Numbered from the stretch's first letter, positions 9,416 through 18,547 are shown. The stretch: 64,000 nucleotides of DNA from Maribacter cobaltidurans (GCF_002269385.1 NZ_CP022957.1:2537001-2601000); one strand, 5' to 3'. The notes: generated by a model not told the origin, from the sequence alone. Made by a program: numbers and translations.

Positions 9416-10453
9416 TTACTTTCTCCTCTTCAGGATTTTTACAATTCTATTATTAATTATTTCTGATAAGTTCCATGAGTATCCGCCACTGGTATTTACA
9501 AATTGAACAACGACAGCATCAATATCCTTGTGATACTTGGCAATACTGCTGTATCCTGGCAATAATCCTGTATGTTCATAAGTGTAAATTGATGAATAGA
9601 TAGCTTGTTCATTTTCATTTAGCAAAGAGCCATCGTTCAACGCTCTCAAGAATATACCCACATCCTGTGCGGTAGCCACCATGGAACCGGCAGGGCTTAT
9701 AAAATCATTGGTCTTGAGATCGGAATCATAATCTACGGCATATCCGCTCATAACATCGTCTAAATCCACTTCACTTAGCAAACTGTAGGTATGGTTCAGT
9801 CCAAGGGGCATCAAAATTTCCTTTTTGATATATTCATGGTGACTATATCCAAGCGTTTTATCCAATATTTCGCCAATCAACAGGTAATTGGTATTTGAGT
9901 ACCTATATTTTTTATCAGGTGCAAAATCGGCAGGGGTGTCTAGGATCAAATCAAGCGATTCTTTGGTATTTTTTGAATAATCGTTTTCCCAAAAACCCGG
10001 AAAATCGGTGTAATTCGGAATTCCGCTCCGATGTTGCACCATCATTCTTAAGGTGATTTTATCAGCGTTTTCAATTCGTCCCATAAGCTCCGGCATATAA
10101 TCTGCAAGCGTTTTGTCTAAAGACAACCTGTTGTCATTTACTAATTTTGCTACGGCAACAGCAACGTATAACTTGCTGATGCTGGCAATCCTGAATAAAG
10201 CTTTGGGGTTGGCAGGAGTTTTATTTTTTCGATCCTGCCAGCCAGCCGCATAAAATTGAGGTGGCTTTCCAGCTTGGTCTACATAAACTATGATTCCGTC
10301 CAACCCGTAACCAATAGCATCGTTGACCTGTTCCTGAACCGTGTCAGGTAATGGGGTTAAAAGAATCCTTAGTAAAATCCATGGTACAAAGTATAGTGAA
10401 CCGATGCTTGCCATAATAAATATGATTTTGAGTATTCCTTTGGTTTTTTTCAT
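9416..10453 (-). CDS. Serine hydrolase, beta-lactamase class C/EstB family (copy 2)
   Basis: From ATG 10453 this is a 345-residue protein with an N-terminal anchor (about residues 6-32) and the active-site motifs SISK (S91-K94) and YSN (Y185-N187). It matches copy 1 along its whole length, including PWIL, TPLPDTVQEQV, MVQHRSGIPN and VVQFVNTS. An upstream in-frame start at 10522 would add 23 residues with no domain. The pair most likely arose by local duplication of a block that also took in membrane genes. The substrate is unknown. Confidence 0.85.
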   Translation of the reverse strand: MKKTKGILKIIFIMASIGSLYFVPWILLRILLTPLPDTVQEQVNDAIGYGLDGIIVYVDQAGKPPQFYAAGWQDRKNKTPANPKALFRIASISKLYVAVAVAKLVNDNRLSLDKTLADYMPELMGRIENADKITLRMMVQHRSGIPNYTDFPGFWENDYSKNTKESLDLILDTPADFAPDKKYRYSNTNYLLIGEILDKTLGYSHHEYIKKEILMPLGLNHTYSLLSEVDLDDVMSGYAVDYDSDLKTNDFISPAGSMVATAQDVGIFLRALNDGSLLNENEQAIYSSIYTYEHTGLLPGYSSIAKYHKDIDAVVVQFVNTSGGYSWNLSEIINNRIVKILKRRK

Positions 10454-10611
10454 TTCAAGGCTTTTAGTTAGGCCGATATTTAAAAATAATATGCTTTGTA
10501 CTTCCTCTAAATCCAAAATCAAGTCTCATTTCAATGCCCTGGTACCGTATTCTACTTTACCTTTAAATTGAGTTGTTCTGAACTTTTTCTACTTCAGAGA
10601 AACAGAATTCT

Positions 10612-11712
10612 TTAAATTTTTGACCTTTGGGGTTCAATAATTTCCCCGCTATCGACATTTTTCGAAATCCATTTCAATCCGAACAAAGGCCTTAGGAAAG
10701 AAGCCCTCCTAAGTATAAACTCATATATAAGATAGCACATAATAACCGTAAACACGGTAATAGCAATGAATTTTAGAAAAACGGGTATCGTCATAGGCAA
10801 GATGAGAAAAGCCCCGGCATACAAAACGAACATATGGATAATGTAAATAGGATATGCCGCTTGGCTTAAATAGCTTAGGGTTTTGCTTGGATGGTTCAAG
10901 TATTTGTAACCCAGCCCAAAAACCCCGAAAATCCAACAATTAGATTCTATGGCCATTAGGTAACCCGGTGCTTCCGTAGCGTAAATAAAATACCTGATAC
11001 CAAACAAAACAGCGGCCAAACCAATATACAACCATCGCCACTTTAAGACGGTCTGCCAGAACGTTTTACCACTGTACACAAAAAGAAAACCGAATAAAAA
11101 AGCAAGCAGACCAAGGAAAAAGCCATGCCATGTTTGGGCATACATGGCAAATGGCTGAGGTTTTACAACTACCGTTTCAATGATAAAAAATATAGAAATT
11201 AGTAGTGGACCTGCAAAACTGCCCATAAGGTGGGACAACCCATTTTGTAACCTTCCGTTCTCATTCTGTTTCAGATAAAAGAATAAGGGCATTAACACCA
11301 CCACATAGGCAAAAATATTTCCTAGGAACCACAAATGTCCTGCATGTGGAAAATAGCCTATGGGCAGATTATAATACTTCTGAAAAATAAACATATGAAG
11401 GGTGGTTATGGCCACAAAACCAAAGGCGAATGGCAAAAGAATCCGTTTTGTTCGTTCCAAAAGCAATTGCTTCCAATTGCGCTTGCGCATTGCAAAATAG
11501 AGACCCATACCAGATACGTAGAATAATAATGGAATGCGCCATACATTCAGCATGGTCATAGGTTTCCATAGTCCCTCCAATAGTTCATCGCTTTTAATGA
11601 AGCCAATGAACATGGCCCAGGGCTGAAAAATTATAGCTATATGGTAGATGAGCAGCAAGCCAATGGCAATGACCCTAAGCCAATCAATATCGTATCTTCT
11701 TTGTGTTTCCAT
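10612..11712 (-). CDS. Acyltransferase-3 family membrane protein
   Basis: The 366-residue protein has ten or so membrane helices and begins with RRYDIDWLRVIAIGLLLIYH, the hallmark of the acyltransferase-3 (OafA/MdoC-like) family. Members transfer acyl groups, often acetyl or succinyl, onto sugars or glucans at the membrane. The conserved His in LLLIYH and Arg in DWLR are present. The acceptor is unknown. It lies between the ankyrin gene and serine hydrolase copy 2, all on the minus strand. Confidence 0.87.
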   Translation of the reverse strand: METQRRYDIDWLRVIAIGLLLIYHIAIIFQPWAMFIGFIKSDELLEGLWKPMTMLNVWRIPLLFYVSGMGLYFAMRKRNWKQLLLERTKRILLPFAFGFVAITTLHMFIFQKYYNLPIGYFPHAGHLWFLGNIFAYVVVLMPLFFYLKQNENGRLQNGLSHLMGSFAGPLLISIFFIIETVVVKPQPFAMYAQTWHGFFLGLLAFLFGFLFVYSGKTFWQTVLKWRWLYIGLAAVLFGIRYFIYATEAPGYLMAIESNCWIFGVFGLGYKYLNHPSKTLSYLSQAAYPIYIIHMFVLYAGAFLILPMTIPVFLKFIAITVFTVIMCYLIYEFILRRASFLRPLFGLKWISKNVDSGEIIEPQRSKI

Positions 11713-11734
11713 GAGATTTTAATTTTAAGGTCGA

Positions 11735-12328
11735 TTACTGCAACATCATTGCAATGACCGGTCTGGTTTTTTCAATTTCCGACAGATCGATTTGCATACC
11801 AAGGGGCTCTAATTGTTGCTTTAGCATTTCATAGATAGGTTTCATTTCTTCAAATGGCCCCATTACGGATTCTCTGGCAGTTGCCCCAAAATTGTTTTGG
11901 ACGGATTTGTCAACATTGGCGTCAATTAACATTTGAACGATTTCAACCCTACCAAAGAATGCCGCTGTATGTAAAGCAGTTGCTCCATCATTATTTTTGG
12001 TCGTTAAATTTGCCCCGGCATCGATAAGCTTTTGGGCGATTTCAATTTTCCCAAAGCTTGCTGCAGTAATCAAAGGAGTGGAACCGCTCATGGCATCTTT
12101 CTTATTAAGGTCGGTACCTGCTTGAATGTGTTGTTCAACGGCTTCGATATTGTTGGATAGTATAGCCGCCTGAAGGTCCATGGTAGGTTTAGGGACGCTT
12201 TTTTCATTGGTAACAGCTGTTGCCACTTTTTCCTTATTGGCCGATTCACCACATCCTGTTAAGAATACTAACAATAGAGCGGAAATACCTACTCTGTTTT
12301 TAAACGATTTGAAAGAACTTGTTTTCAT
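11735..12328 (-). CDS. Ankyrin-repeat lipoprotein
   Basis: From ATG 12328 the protein has 197 residues. The N-terminus (residues 1-25) ends in the lipobox LTGC, so it should be a lipoprotein. Residues 60-160 contain about three ankyrin repeats with the usual GSTPLITAASFG and GATALHTAAFFG cores. Ankyrin repeats bind proteins; the partner is unknown. An in-frame start 45 bases upstream would put a polar stretch before the signal peptide and is less likely. It is divergent from the 12565 regulator across a promoter region with a direct repeat. Confidence 0.85.
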   Translation of the reverse strand: MKTSSFKSFKNRVGISALLLVFLTGCGESANKEKVATAVTNEKSVPKPTMDLQAAILSNNIEAVEQHIQAGTDLNKKDAMSGSTPLITAASFGKIEIAQKLIDAGANLTTKNNDGATALHTAAFFGRVEIVQMLIDANVDKSVQNNFGATARESVMGPFEEMKPIYEMLKQQLEPLGMQIDLSEIEKTRPVIAMMLQ

Positions 12329-12444
12329 GACTTTTTGTTTTAAGATTATTAATTGATTTATTTGATGATACAAAGGTCGTTGAGGCTGTGACGCAAGGTT
12401 TAATACCTATGCGGAGAACTATATCAAGTTTCGGGAGGGCATAA

Positions 12445-12477
12445 AAATTATGGCGCAGGGATATAAATTATGGCGCA
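12445..12477. promoter_or_regulatory. Tandem 13-bp direct repeat, period 20 bp, in divergent promoter
   Basis: The 13-mer AAATTATGGCGCA occurs exactly at 12445-12457 and 12465-12477. The copies lie on the same face of the DNA two helical turns apart, about 90 bases before the regulator start and 120 bases before the ankyrin gene. AraC-type proteins often bind direct repeats, so this could be the operator of the regulator at 12565. That assignment is inference from position and spacing. Confidence 0.5.
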
Positions 12478-12564
12478 AACCATCCTTTTATATACATCAT
12501 GAAAACATGGGGATGCACGTTTATTTCTTTACATTTATCTAATTTAGAGCCAGTAGAAAACGAC

Positions 12565-14616
12565 ATGTCCGACGAATCTCCCATCAGATCAACTTTTTTA
12601 GCCCAAGCCGAGGCCATAATTGTGGAAAATTTGGCCAACGAGCAGTTTGGAGTGTCTGAACTAGCAAAGACCATGCACATGAGCAGATCTAACCTGCTCA
12701 GGAAAATCAAGAAACAGACACAATTATCGGCCAGCCAATTCATTCGTCAAGTCCGTCTTAAAGAAGCCATGGAGCTGCTCAAGGAAGATTCTTCGACGGT
12801 TTCTGAAATCTCCTATAAAGTTGGGTTTGGAAGCACCTCCTACTTCATCAAATGTTTTCGGGAACAATACGGATATTCCCCTGGGGAGATGGGAAAAGGT
12901 ACTGTGATGGTCGAACCGGAAAAGGTCCAAACCAACTTTTTGAAGCAATACCGCTGGCCGCTAATTGCAGCAACATCCTTAGCCGTGATAATTATTGGCA
13001 TAGTACTGTTCAATAAAAAAGATGCTATAAATGAACCGAAAATTGAAAAGTCTATTGCGGTTTTGCCTTTCAAGAATGAGAGCAGCGATTCCACCAATTT
13101 GTATTTTGTAAACGGACTGATGGAATCCGCATTGAACAATCTTCAGAAGATTGAGGATTTGCGGGTCATCAGTAGAACTTCGGTAGAGAAATATAGAAAA
13201 ACTGACAAGGGCATTCCAGAGATTGCCGAAGAACTGCATGTGAATTATTTGGTAGAAGGTAGTGGGCAACGCATCGGCAATCAAGTTTTGCTCAACATCC
13301 AATTGATTGATGCTTTAACGGATACTCCCATTTGGGGAGAACAGTACAGTCGAGAAGTTGAGGACATTTTTGAATTGCAAAACGATGTGGCCAAGAAAAT
13401 CGCAGATGCCATTGAAGCTATCGTGACACCTGCCGAATTGGAGCAAATTGAAAAAAAACCAACAAACAATCTCTTGGCCTATGATTACTACCTACAAGCA
13501 TTGGATCCTTATTATTCGCGCACTAATGAAGGTTTGGAAGAGGCCATTGCATTATTTGAAAAAGCCATAGACCAGGATCCGGAGTTTGCCCTGGCCTATG
13601 CCAACATCGCTATTTCATACTATCTGCTCGAAATGTCGCAACTCGAGAAACAGTACACCGAAAAGATAAACAGCTTTGCGGATAAGGCCTTGCTTTATGA
13701 TTCAAAATCTGCCGAAAGCCTGGTCGCTAAGGCTTTTTACTACATACAAACTAAGGAGTACAAATTAGCCTTGCCACATCTTGATAAGGCGTTGGAGTAT
13801 AATCCTAATTCATCTTTGGCCGTACAAATGCTTGCAGAATTTTATTCACATATGCTTCCCAATACCAATAAATACTTGGAGTATGCCTTAAAAGGGGTTC
13901 AGCTTACCGTTGCGAGTGATTCCATTACCCAGAGCTACACGTATTTGCAGCTAAGCAATGCCCTTGTATCGTCAGGATTTGCAGATGAAGCCTTGAAATA
14001 TATCAATAAGTCGTTGGATTATAATTCTGAAAACTATTTTGCTCCGCACTTAAAGGCATTTATCCTGTTTGCCAAGGATGGTAATATTAAGCGTACCAGG
14101 AATTTACTTTTAAACGAATGGAAGAAGGATACCACTCGGCTTGATATTTTACAGGATATAGGGAAGTTGTACTACATTGAGGAAAATTATGACAGTGCCT
14201 ATTCCTATTTTAAAAAATTTGTGGAAGCCAGGGAAGCAAATGGACTGGATATTTATCAACAGGAAAACGTCAAAATTGCACAGGTCTATAAAGAGATGGG
14301 GTTGGACAAGGAAGCTGAGAAACTGTTTAATGATTTCTCTGAATACTGCGAAGGGGATCAATCGACTTATAAAAGTGTGAATCTCGTTTGGAAATACGCT
14401 TATGAAGGGAAGATTAATGAGGCAGTTGAAGAGCTTAGAATATTTTCCAAAACAGAGAATTATCTCTATTGGTTTTTGTTAATTGAAGATGAACCACTGA
14501 TTCAACCGCTGAAAAATCATCCTGATTTTCAAGGTATTATGCAAAATATCAAAGACAAATTTTGGGAGAATCAAGAAAAACTAAAATCTAATTTAGAAAA
14601 GGAGGGGCTGCTATAA
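12565..14616 (+). CDS. AraC-type HTH / FlgO-like / TPR membrane-anchored regulator
   Basis: From ATG 12565 the protein has 683 residues. Residues 10-110 are an AraC-type double helix-turn-helix (FGVSELAKTMHMSRSNLLRK, then VGFGSTSYFIKCFREQYGYSP). Residues 132-149 form one membrane helix. Residues 160-285 resemble the FlgO/TolB-like domain (KSIAVLPFKNESSD, YLVEGSGQRIG). The C-terminus is a run of TPR units. The DNA-binding part would face the cytoplasm and the sensor the periplasm, so it could pass an envelope signal straight to promoters. An upstream start at 12499 adds a Cys-containing tail without a domain. It is divergent from, and a candidate regulator of, the envelope genes at 4691-12328. 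Confidence 0.88.
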   Translation: MSDESPIRSTFLAQAEAIIVENLANEQFGVSELAKTMHMSRSNLLRKIKKQTQLSASQFIRQVRLKEAMELLKEDSSTVSEISYKVGFGSTSYFIKCFREQYGYSPGEMGKGTVMVEPEKVQTNFLKQYRWPLIAATSLAVIIIGIVLFNKKDAINEPKIEKSIAVLPFKNESSDSTNLYFVNGLMESALNNLQKIEDLRVISRTSVEKYRKTDKGIPEIAEELHVNYLVEGSGQRIGNQVLLNIQLIDALTDTPIWGEQYSREVEDIFELQNDVAKKIADAIEAIVTPAELEQIEKKPTNNLLAYDYYLQALDPYYSRTNEGLEEAIALFEKAIDQDPEFALAYANIAISYYLLEMSQLEKQYTEKINSFADKALLYDSKSAESLVAKAFYYIQTKEYKLALPHLDKALEYNPNSSLAVQMLAEFYSHMLPNTNKYLEYALKGVQLTVASDSITQSYTYLQLSNALVSSGFADEALKYINKSLDYNSENYFAPHLKAFILFAKDGNIKRTRNLLLNEWKKDTTRLDILQDIGKLYYIEENYDSAYSYFKKFVEAREANGLDIYQQENVKIAQVYKEMGLDKEAEKLFNDFSEYCEGDQSTYKSVNLVWKYAYEGKINEAVEELRIFSKTENYLYWFLLIEDEPLIQPLKNHPDFQGIMQNIKDKFWENQEKLKSNLEKEGLL

Positions 14617-14687
14617 AATTTGGCATTAGTTCCAATGTATGGTACCCCTTTAAAAATCCCTATATAGGTTTGTGAGCTGCTGGTTTT

Positions 14688-14993
14688 TTAATTTAACTGA
14701 ACGCCTTGAATCAAAATAGCGGATTCGATTGATTCGTCCTTCAAATGAAGAAATTTTTTCCGTTCCTCATCCAACATAAAATTGTCAAAATCCTCCTGAC
14801 TTTCAAATTCCACTAAATGAATTCCGTAAGGAACTTTAATATTACTTTCAATTATGGCATTATCATTTGGTCGAATTCGTAGCGTGAGTCGTCCATTGTA
14901 TTTTAAAATGGTAGGAATTGCTATTTCTTCAAATTCGTGAAATATCTCTTCTTTCCCCTTTTTTACATAAATCAATTGGGTTATGTGTATCAT
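14688..14993 (-). CDS. DUF1330-like dimeric alpha-beta barrel protein
   Basis: This short 101-residue cytoplasmic protein has a ferredoxin-like pattern: MIHITQLIYVKKGKEEIFHEFE, a central NGRLTLRIRP strand and a C-terminal FESQEDFDNFMLDEERKKF helix. It resembles the DUF1330/ABM group of dimeric barrels. The activity is unknown. It is convergent with the 12565 regulator and upstream of nothing obvious. Confidence 0.65.
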   Translation of the reverse strand: MIHITQLIYVKKGKEEIFHEFEEIAIPTILKYNGRLTLRIRPNDNAIIESNIKVPYGIHLVEFESQEDFDNFMLDEERKKFLHLKDESIESAILIQGVQLN

Positions 14994-15172
14994 TCAAGTT
15001 TGGTTATTTTTTATGCTGTTATTTTTAGTCTGATCGTAGCCTGCGGTTTCATTTATGAGTGAATTTTAGCACATTAATTCCCTGTTTACACCTAAGTATT
15101 CAATTTAATGGGAGTAATTTGATTATGGACTAAAAACCGGGTTGTTGCCCAAAGTATTTTTATACCAAATTG

Positions 15173-16000
15173 TCAATCCTCTTGATAAATATATTTGAAT
15201 CCTTCGAACAAAGCTATTAATGGAACAGAGCGATGGTTTTCTTTTTCAAAATACTCTATTTCTACATTTAGCGGTTTATCTGATTTATTTGCTATAAAAG
15301 CATATAGGGAGTCGTGTCTTTTTTTATTCCTCTCGTAATTGGCGTCCCCTTGATTGGCGGTAGCTATATAAAGTTTTTTATTCAATGATATTGGGGAAAT
15401 GGAATCAACCTTGTTTTTCATCATTTCTTCATTCCACCAAATACTTGGGTCTATAGAAATATAAGCATTGAATACGCTATTTTCGTCCATATACGAATTA
15501 AGTGTAAGCAGACCACCTAAAGAGTGGCCAACAAGAACTCTAAACGGTTCTGTTCTATAATTTTTATCAATATATGGTAGTAGTTCCTTCTCAATAAAAT
15601 TCAAAAAATTCCTTCCACCTCCCATAGTATTAGGTCGTTTGGTCTTAATTTTTGTAAAGGTAAAATCTCTTTCACGGTCAACATTCTCTATGGCTACAAT
15701 AATACTTTCTGGCATTAAATTGTTTCGATTCCTATTGGAACTCATAAAATGAACTATTCCAGATGCTGTTTTAAAATGGGTATATCCATCTAATAATATG
15801 ATGATTGGATATTTTTTAGCCGTTTCAGATGAATCATGGTATGTATCAGGAAGACTTATCAAACAAGTTCTTTCTTCGTCTAAAATATTAGATTTAATAA
15901 TAAACCTACTTCCTATTATAATATCTTTTTTACTCTGTCCGAATGTGGTTTGTATTCCTAAAAGAAGAATATATGAAATTACGAATGTAATTTTTTTCAT
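15173..16000 (-). CDS. Secreted alpha/beta hydrolase, esterase-D/IroE-like
   Basis: The 275-residue protein has a signal peptide (residues 1-22, ending TTFGQ). The hydrolase fold is shown by YPIIILLDGYTHF, the nucleophile elbow GHSLGG (S160), an Asp in the SIDPSIWW segment (about residue 188) and a late His in KENHRSVP. This is the putative-esterase family (siderophore esterases, acyl hydrolases). A trilactone or other ester could be its substrate, but nothing nearby points to a siderophore. It is the lowest-coordinate gene of the minus-strand run whose spacers carry attC-like palindromes. Confidence 0.82.
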   Translation of the reverse strand: MKKITFVISYILLLGIQTTFGQSKKDIIIGSRFIIKSNILDEERTCLISLPDTYHDSSETAKKYPIIILLDGYTHFKTASGIVHFMSSNRNRNNLMPESIIVAIENVDRERDFTFTKIKTKRPNTMGGGRNFLNFIEKELLPYIDKNYRTEPFRVLVGHSLGGLLTLNSYMDENSVFNAYISIDPSIWWNEEMMKNKVDSISPISLNKKLYIATANQGDANYERNKKRHDSLYAFIANKSDKPLNVEIEYFEKENHRSVPLIALFEGFKYIYQED

Positions 16001-16019
16001 AGTTTGCTTTGTATATTAA

Positions 16020-16171
16020 GTAACGGTCTTTGTATGGCTTCGTTGCTGAATTTTCATGCAGGATGGGCGTAGCCGAAGCCAGGAAATTATCCGTGAGAAA
16101 TCGGGCCCTGTTAATGGTTTGTATGTTTAAATTTGGCGATAAAGCAGCAATGAATTATAACCAGTGTTGTG
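16020..16171. repeat. attC-like imperfect palindrome, copy A
   Basis: The left end (TAACGGTCTT, then TTCGTTGCTG at 16039-16048) can pair with the right end (CAGCAATGAATTATAACC at 16144-16162). The inner core from 16051 to 16084 (TTTTCATGCAGG, GCGTAGCCGAAGCCAGGAAA) is shared with copy B at 18044. The element fills the gap just downstream of the ADH gene. I call it attC-like by analogy with integron recombination sites, not by proven function. Confidence 0.55.
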
Positions 16172-16185
16172 TGTTCGTTTTTTAT

Positions 16186-17106
16186 TTAGTCAATTATTTC
16201 AATGACCACATTTCCTTTTTTCCCTCCCGCATCAACATATTTATGTGCCGCTTTAATTTCTGAGAGCTGGAAACATTTGTCTATATAAGGTTTTATTTTT
16301 TGCTTTTCAGCAAGTTCTTTTAGTTTATTCAAATGTTCTTGAGTCGGTCTTGTAAGCGACTTTACTGAAACGAAGCGACCTCCTTGTTTTAAGATTTTTT
16401 TTGCTTTCGATTTGGAAGTTTTTCCCACCGCATCAAAAACAATATCGAATTTATCATTGAGCAAGGAATAATCGTCTTTCTTGTAATCAATAGCCCTGTC
16501 TGCTCCAAGTGATTTTACCATATCAAAATTGGAACTACTACAAACAGCCGCCACCTCATCAGCTTGTTCTTTGGCAATTTGTATAGCATAGCTTCCTACA
16601 CTTCCTGAAGCACCATAAATTAGCACTTTTTGTCCTTTATCTAGTTTAGCTTTATTGAGTAAAAACAAAGCAGTCATTCCTCCTATTGGCAAAGCAGCAG
16701 CTTCATTGAAGCTCAGATTTTTAGGTTTCAAGCCAAGTACACCTTTTTTTCTGTTTTCCGGAATACAGATATATTCTACATAAGAGCCTGTATTAAGCAT
16801 TGTAGGCGTAGCGAAAATTTCATCTCCAACTTTGTATTCAGTAACATCTTTTCCGATAGTTTCTACAATGCCTGAAAATTCATGTCCCAGTATTTCCTTT
16901 TTTGGCCTAAATAACCCAAACATTAATCTGACAGGAAACCAAACCAATAGCGGAAAATCTGAACTACGCAGCCTTACATCACCAGAAGTTACAGTAGTTG
17001 CAATTATTTTAACAAGCATCTCATTGCCCTTCGGTTGAGGCTTTTCGACATTTACCAACTTTAAGACATCTGGCGAGCCATATTTGATGTAAACTACTGC
17101 TTTCAT
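16186..17106 (-). CDS. NAD(P)-dependent quinone oxidoreductase-like MDR alcohol dehydrogenase
   Basis: The 306-residue medium-chain dehydrogenase/reductase starts at ATG 17106 with MKAVVYIKYGSP. It has the N-terminal GroES-like domain, the conserved GHEFSGIVETIGKDVTEYKVGDEI block, and a Rossmann domain with the nucleotide motif YGASGSVGSYAIQIAK near residues 147-162. No four-Cys structural zinc lobe is present, so it belongs to the zinc-independent quinone oxidoreductase branch. The usual reaction is NADPH-dependent reduction of quinones or enones. It stands alone between palindromic spacers and is probably an acquired single-gene unit. Confidence 0.87.
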   Translation of the reverse strand: MKAVVYIKYGSPDVLKLVNVEKPQPKGNEMLVKIIATTVTSGDVRLRSSDFPLLVWFPVRLMFGLFRPKKEILGHEFSGIVETIGKDVTEYKVGDEIFATPTMLNTGSYVEYICIPENRKKGVLGLKPKNLSFNEAAALPIGGMTALFLLNKAKLDKGQKVLIYGASGSVGSYAIQIAKEQADEVAAVCSSSNFDMVKSLGADRAIDYKKDDYSLLNDKFDIVFDAVGKTSKSKAKKILKQGGRFVSVKSLTRPTQEHLNKLKELAEKQKIKPYIDKCFQLSEIKAAHKYVDAGGKKGNVVIEIID

Positions 17107-17473
17107 GTTTTTGTCTTTAATGACGCACAACGCCGCGCTATGTACGCCATCTGCGAAGGCAGTGGGCGAGTGGAAGCGCTGGTGGCGAATTTTATGGAAA
17201 TATAGTGAAAACCATTAACGATAAGGCCATGGTGTGGCCGTATTTCGTTGCTTTCACGGTATTGGTAAGGATCCCAATAGCTATCGGGGACCACACCGGT
17301 TAGCAAGTGGCCGGGCCTATTTTAGCTTATGATCATACAGATGCCGGTGAACGCCCATAACAGGGTATCACAGATAGGATGCGGAGCAAGTTATATGGTA
17401 TTGAACGATTCAATACCCAAAAATCAACATTATGAACTAATTGAAAATTAAATAGTAACCGTAGAGAACTGGA
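17107..17473. other. Gene-free spacer with partial attC-like element and hairpins
   Basis: I see no gene here. At 17120-17180 the sequence GCACAACGCCGCGCTATG resembles the left half of the attC-like palindrome, and it is followed by a small GC-rich hairpin (CTGC-GAAG-GCAG). A perfect 9-bp hairpin with a 3-base loop lies at 17397-17417 (GGTATTGAA, TTCAATACC). The rest looks like degraded DNA. It lies just downstream of the GNAT gene, where a full element would be expected. Confidence 0.5.
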
Positions 17474-17989
17474 CTAGGGCATTTCATAGGATACCTTGTT
17501 ACCTGCTGGTTTTATTCTTTTTAATTCATATACGATACACGTTGTACCATCAAAGTCCCTTTCTTCAACAAATTCAAATCCTAGTCTTTCATAAAATCTT
17601 TGAGCATTCGTATTGGTTTTCAGCGGGTCAATTAAAATTCCATCCACCAATTCGTTTTCAAAACATTTCTCAATAGCGAGATTCATCATTTTTGTTCCGT
17701 AGCCCTTATTCAGATTATGTTCTTCTCCAAGCCAAATATCAATAGCTCTTTTGTTCGGTTCAACTTCCCCCCAATAATGAGTGTCCTCCAATAGAGGGTC
17801 AATTATTTGTATAAATCCGATTGGTTCTCCGTTTACTTCAGCTATCAGTTGTTCCCTCCATTCAGGATTTCGGTTAAGTTCTTTTTCCCAATCCCACTCA
17901 TCATCAGGGTCACAGTCAATCACGTGCTGTTTCGTGTCCCAATATTGGACCAAATCTAGGTCTTGTATTGATGCTGTTCTTAATTTCAA
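17474..17989 (-). CDS. GNAT N-acetyltransferase, AAC(6')-like branch
   Basis: The 171-residue protein starts at a TTG (17989); a stop lies two codons upstream and no ATG is available. It has the GNAT acetyl-CoA pyrophosphate loop as NLNKGYGTKMMNLAIEKCF, followed by DPLKTNTNAQRFYERLGFEFV. The segment GEVEPNKRAIDIWLGE before the loop is close to the arrangement in AAC(6')-Ib-type aminoglycoside acetyltransferases. The fold is certain; the substrate is not, and many proteins of this branch do not act on aminoglycosides. It lies in the palindrome-separated run of genes, a setting like that of integron-borne resistance genes. Confidence 0.8.
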   Translation of the reverse strand: MKLRTASIQDLDLVQYWDTKQHVIDCDPDDEWDWEKELNRNPEWREQLIAEVNGEPIGFIQIIDPLLEDTHYWGEVEPNKRAIDIWLGEEHNLNKGYGTKMMNLAIEKCFENELVDGILIDPLKTNTNAQRFYERLGFEFVEERDFDGTTCIVYELKRIKPAGNKVSYEMP

Positions 17990-18012
17990 TCTTCAGTTTC
18001 TTTTGCTTGCAG

Positions 18013-18112
18013 GTAACGGTTCGTGCATGATTAGTTGTGGACTTTTCATGCAGGCTGAGCGTAGCCGAAGCCAGGAAAATGTCCGACCGCAATTAATTAT
18101 ACACCGTGTTGC
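18013..18112. repeat. attC-like imperfect palindrome, copy B
   Basis: The left arm GTGCATGATTAGTTGTGG (18023-18040) pairs with the right arm CCGCAATTAATTATACAC (18087-18104). It has 14 exact Watson-Crick positions of 18, and every difference is a transition that still allows G-T pairing. Inside, GGACTTTTC pairs with GAAAATGTCC around the shared core GCGTAGCCGAAGCC. The element fills the spacer downstream of the small lipoprotein gene. Confidence 0.6.
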
Positions 18113-18124
18113 AAAACGTTTTTA

Positions 18125-18526
18125 TTAATTCATTTTGAGATATTGGTTTTCGGAAGCATACTTTTCACTTCCTTTTATCTTCCCGAAATCTAATTTAATT
18201 ACCGTATCCATATTTGTCCTTTTGATTCGTAAAATCAGTGACTCTTTAGCTTTTGAAATTGAGTCACCAACTTGTATGAAGTCAAATATTCCATTGCTTT
18301 GAAAAACAAAGTCTTTTTTATTGTTTCCAAAAATCTCATTCCTTATAATTATTATTGGTCGGCCCCGATTTTGTTTGTCGATATATTTTTTAATCACCAA
18401 TCCATCATATTTTGAGTGGTATTCGTCATGAACCATTTTGTCAAAGAATTCCTTTTGTGTAGAAGTGTCACAAGAAATTAGTCCAAAGAATATAATAGAG
18501 AATAAAGCAATAATCTTAATGTTCAA
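18125..18526 (-). CDS. Small lipoprotein, unknown function
   Basis: The 133-residue product has a signal peptide and lipobox (GLISC, Cys at residue 19). The start must be the TTG at 18526, because the frame holds no ATG before the next stop upstream. The mature part is mixed charged and has no motif I recognise. It lies between two attC-like elements, with copy B directly downstream, so it fits the single-gene-unit pattern of this region. Confidence 0.65.
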   Translation of the reverse strand: MNIKIIALFSIIFFGLISCDTSTQKEFFDKMVHDEYHSKYDGLVIKKYIDKQNRGRPIIIIRNEIFGNNKKDFVFQSNGIFDFIQVGDSISKAKESLILRIKRTNMDTVIKLDFGKIKGSEKYASENQYLKMN

Positions 18527-18547
18527 ATTGGTTTGTTTAAATGTTTT

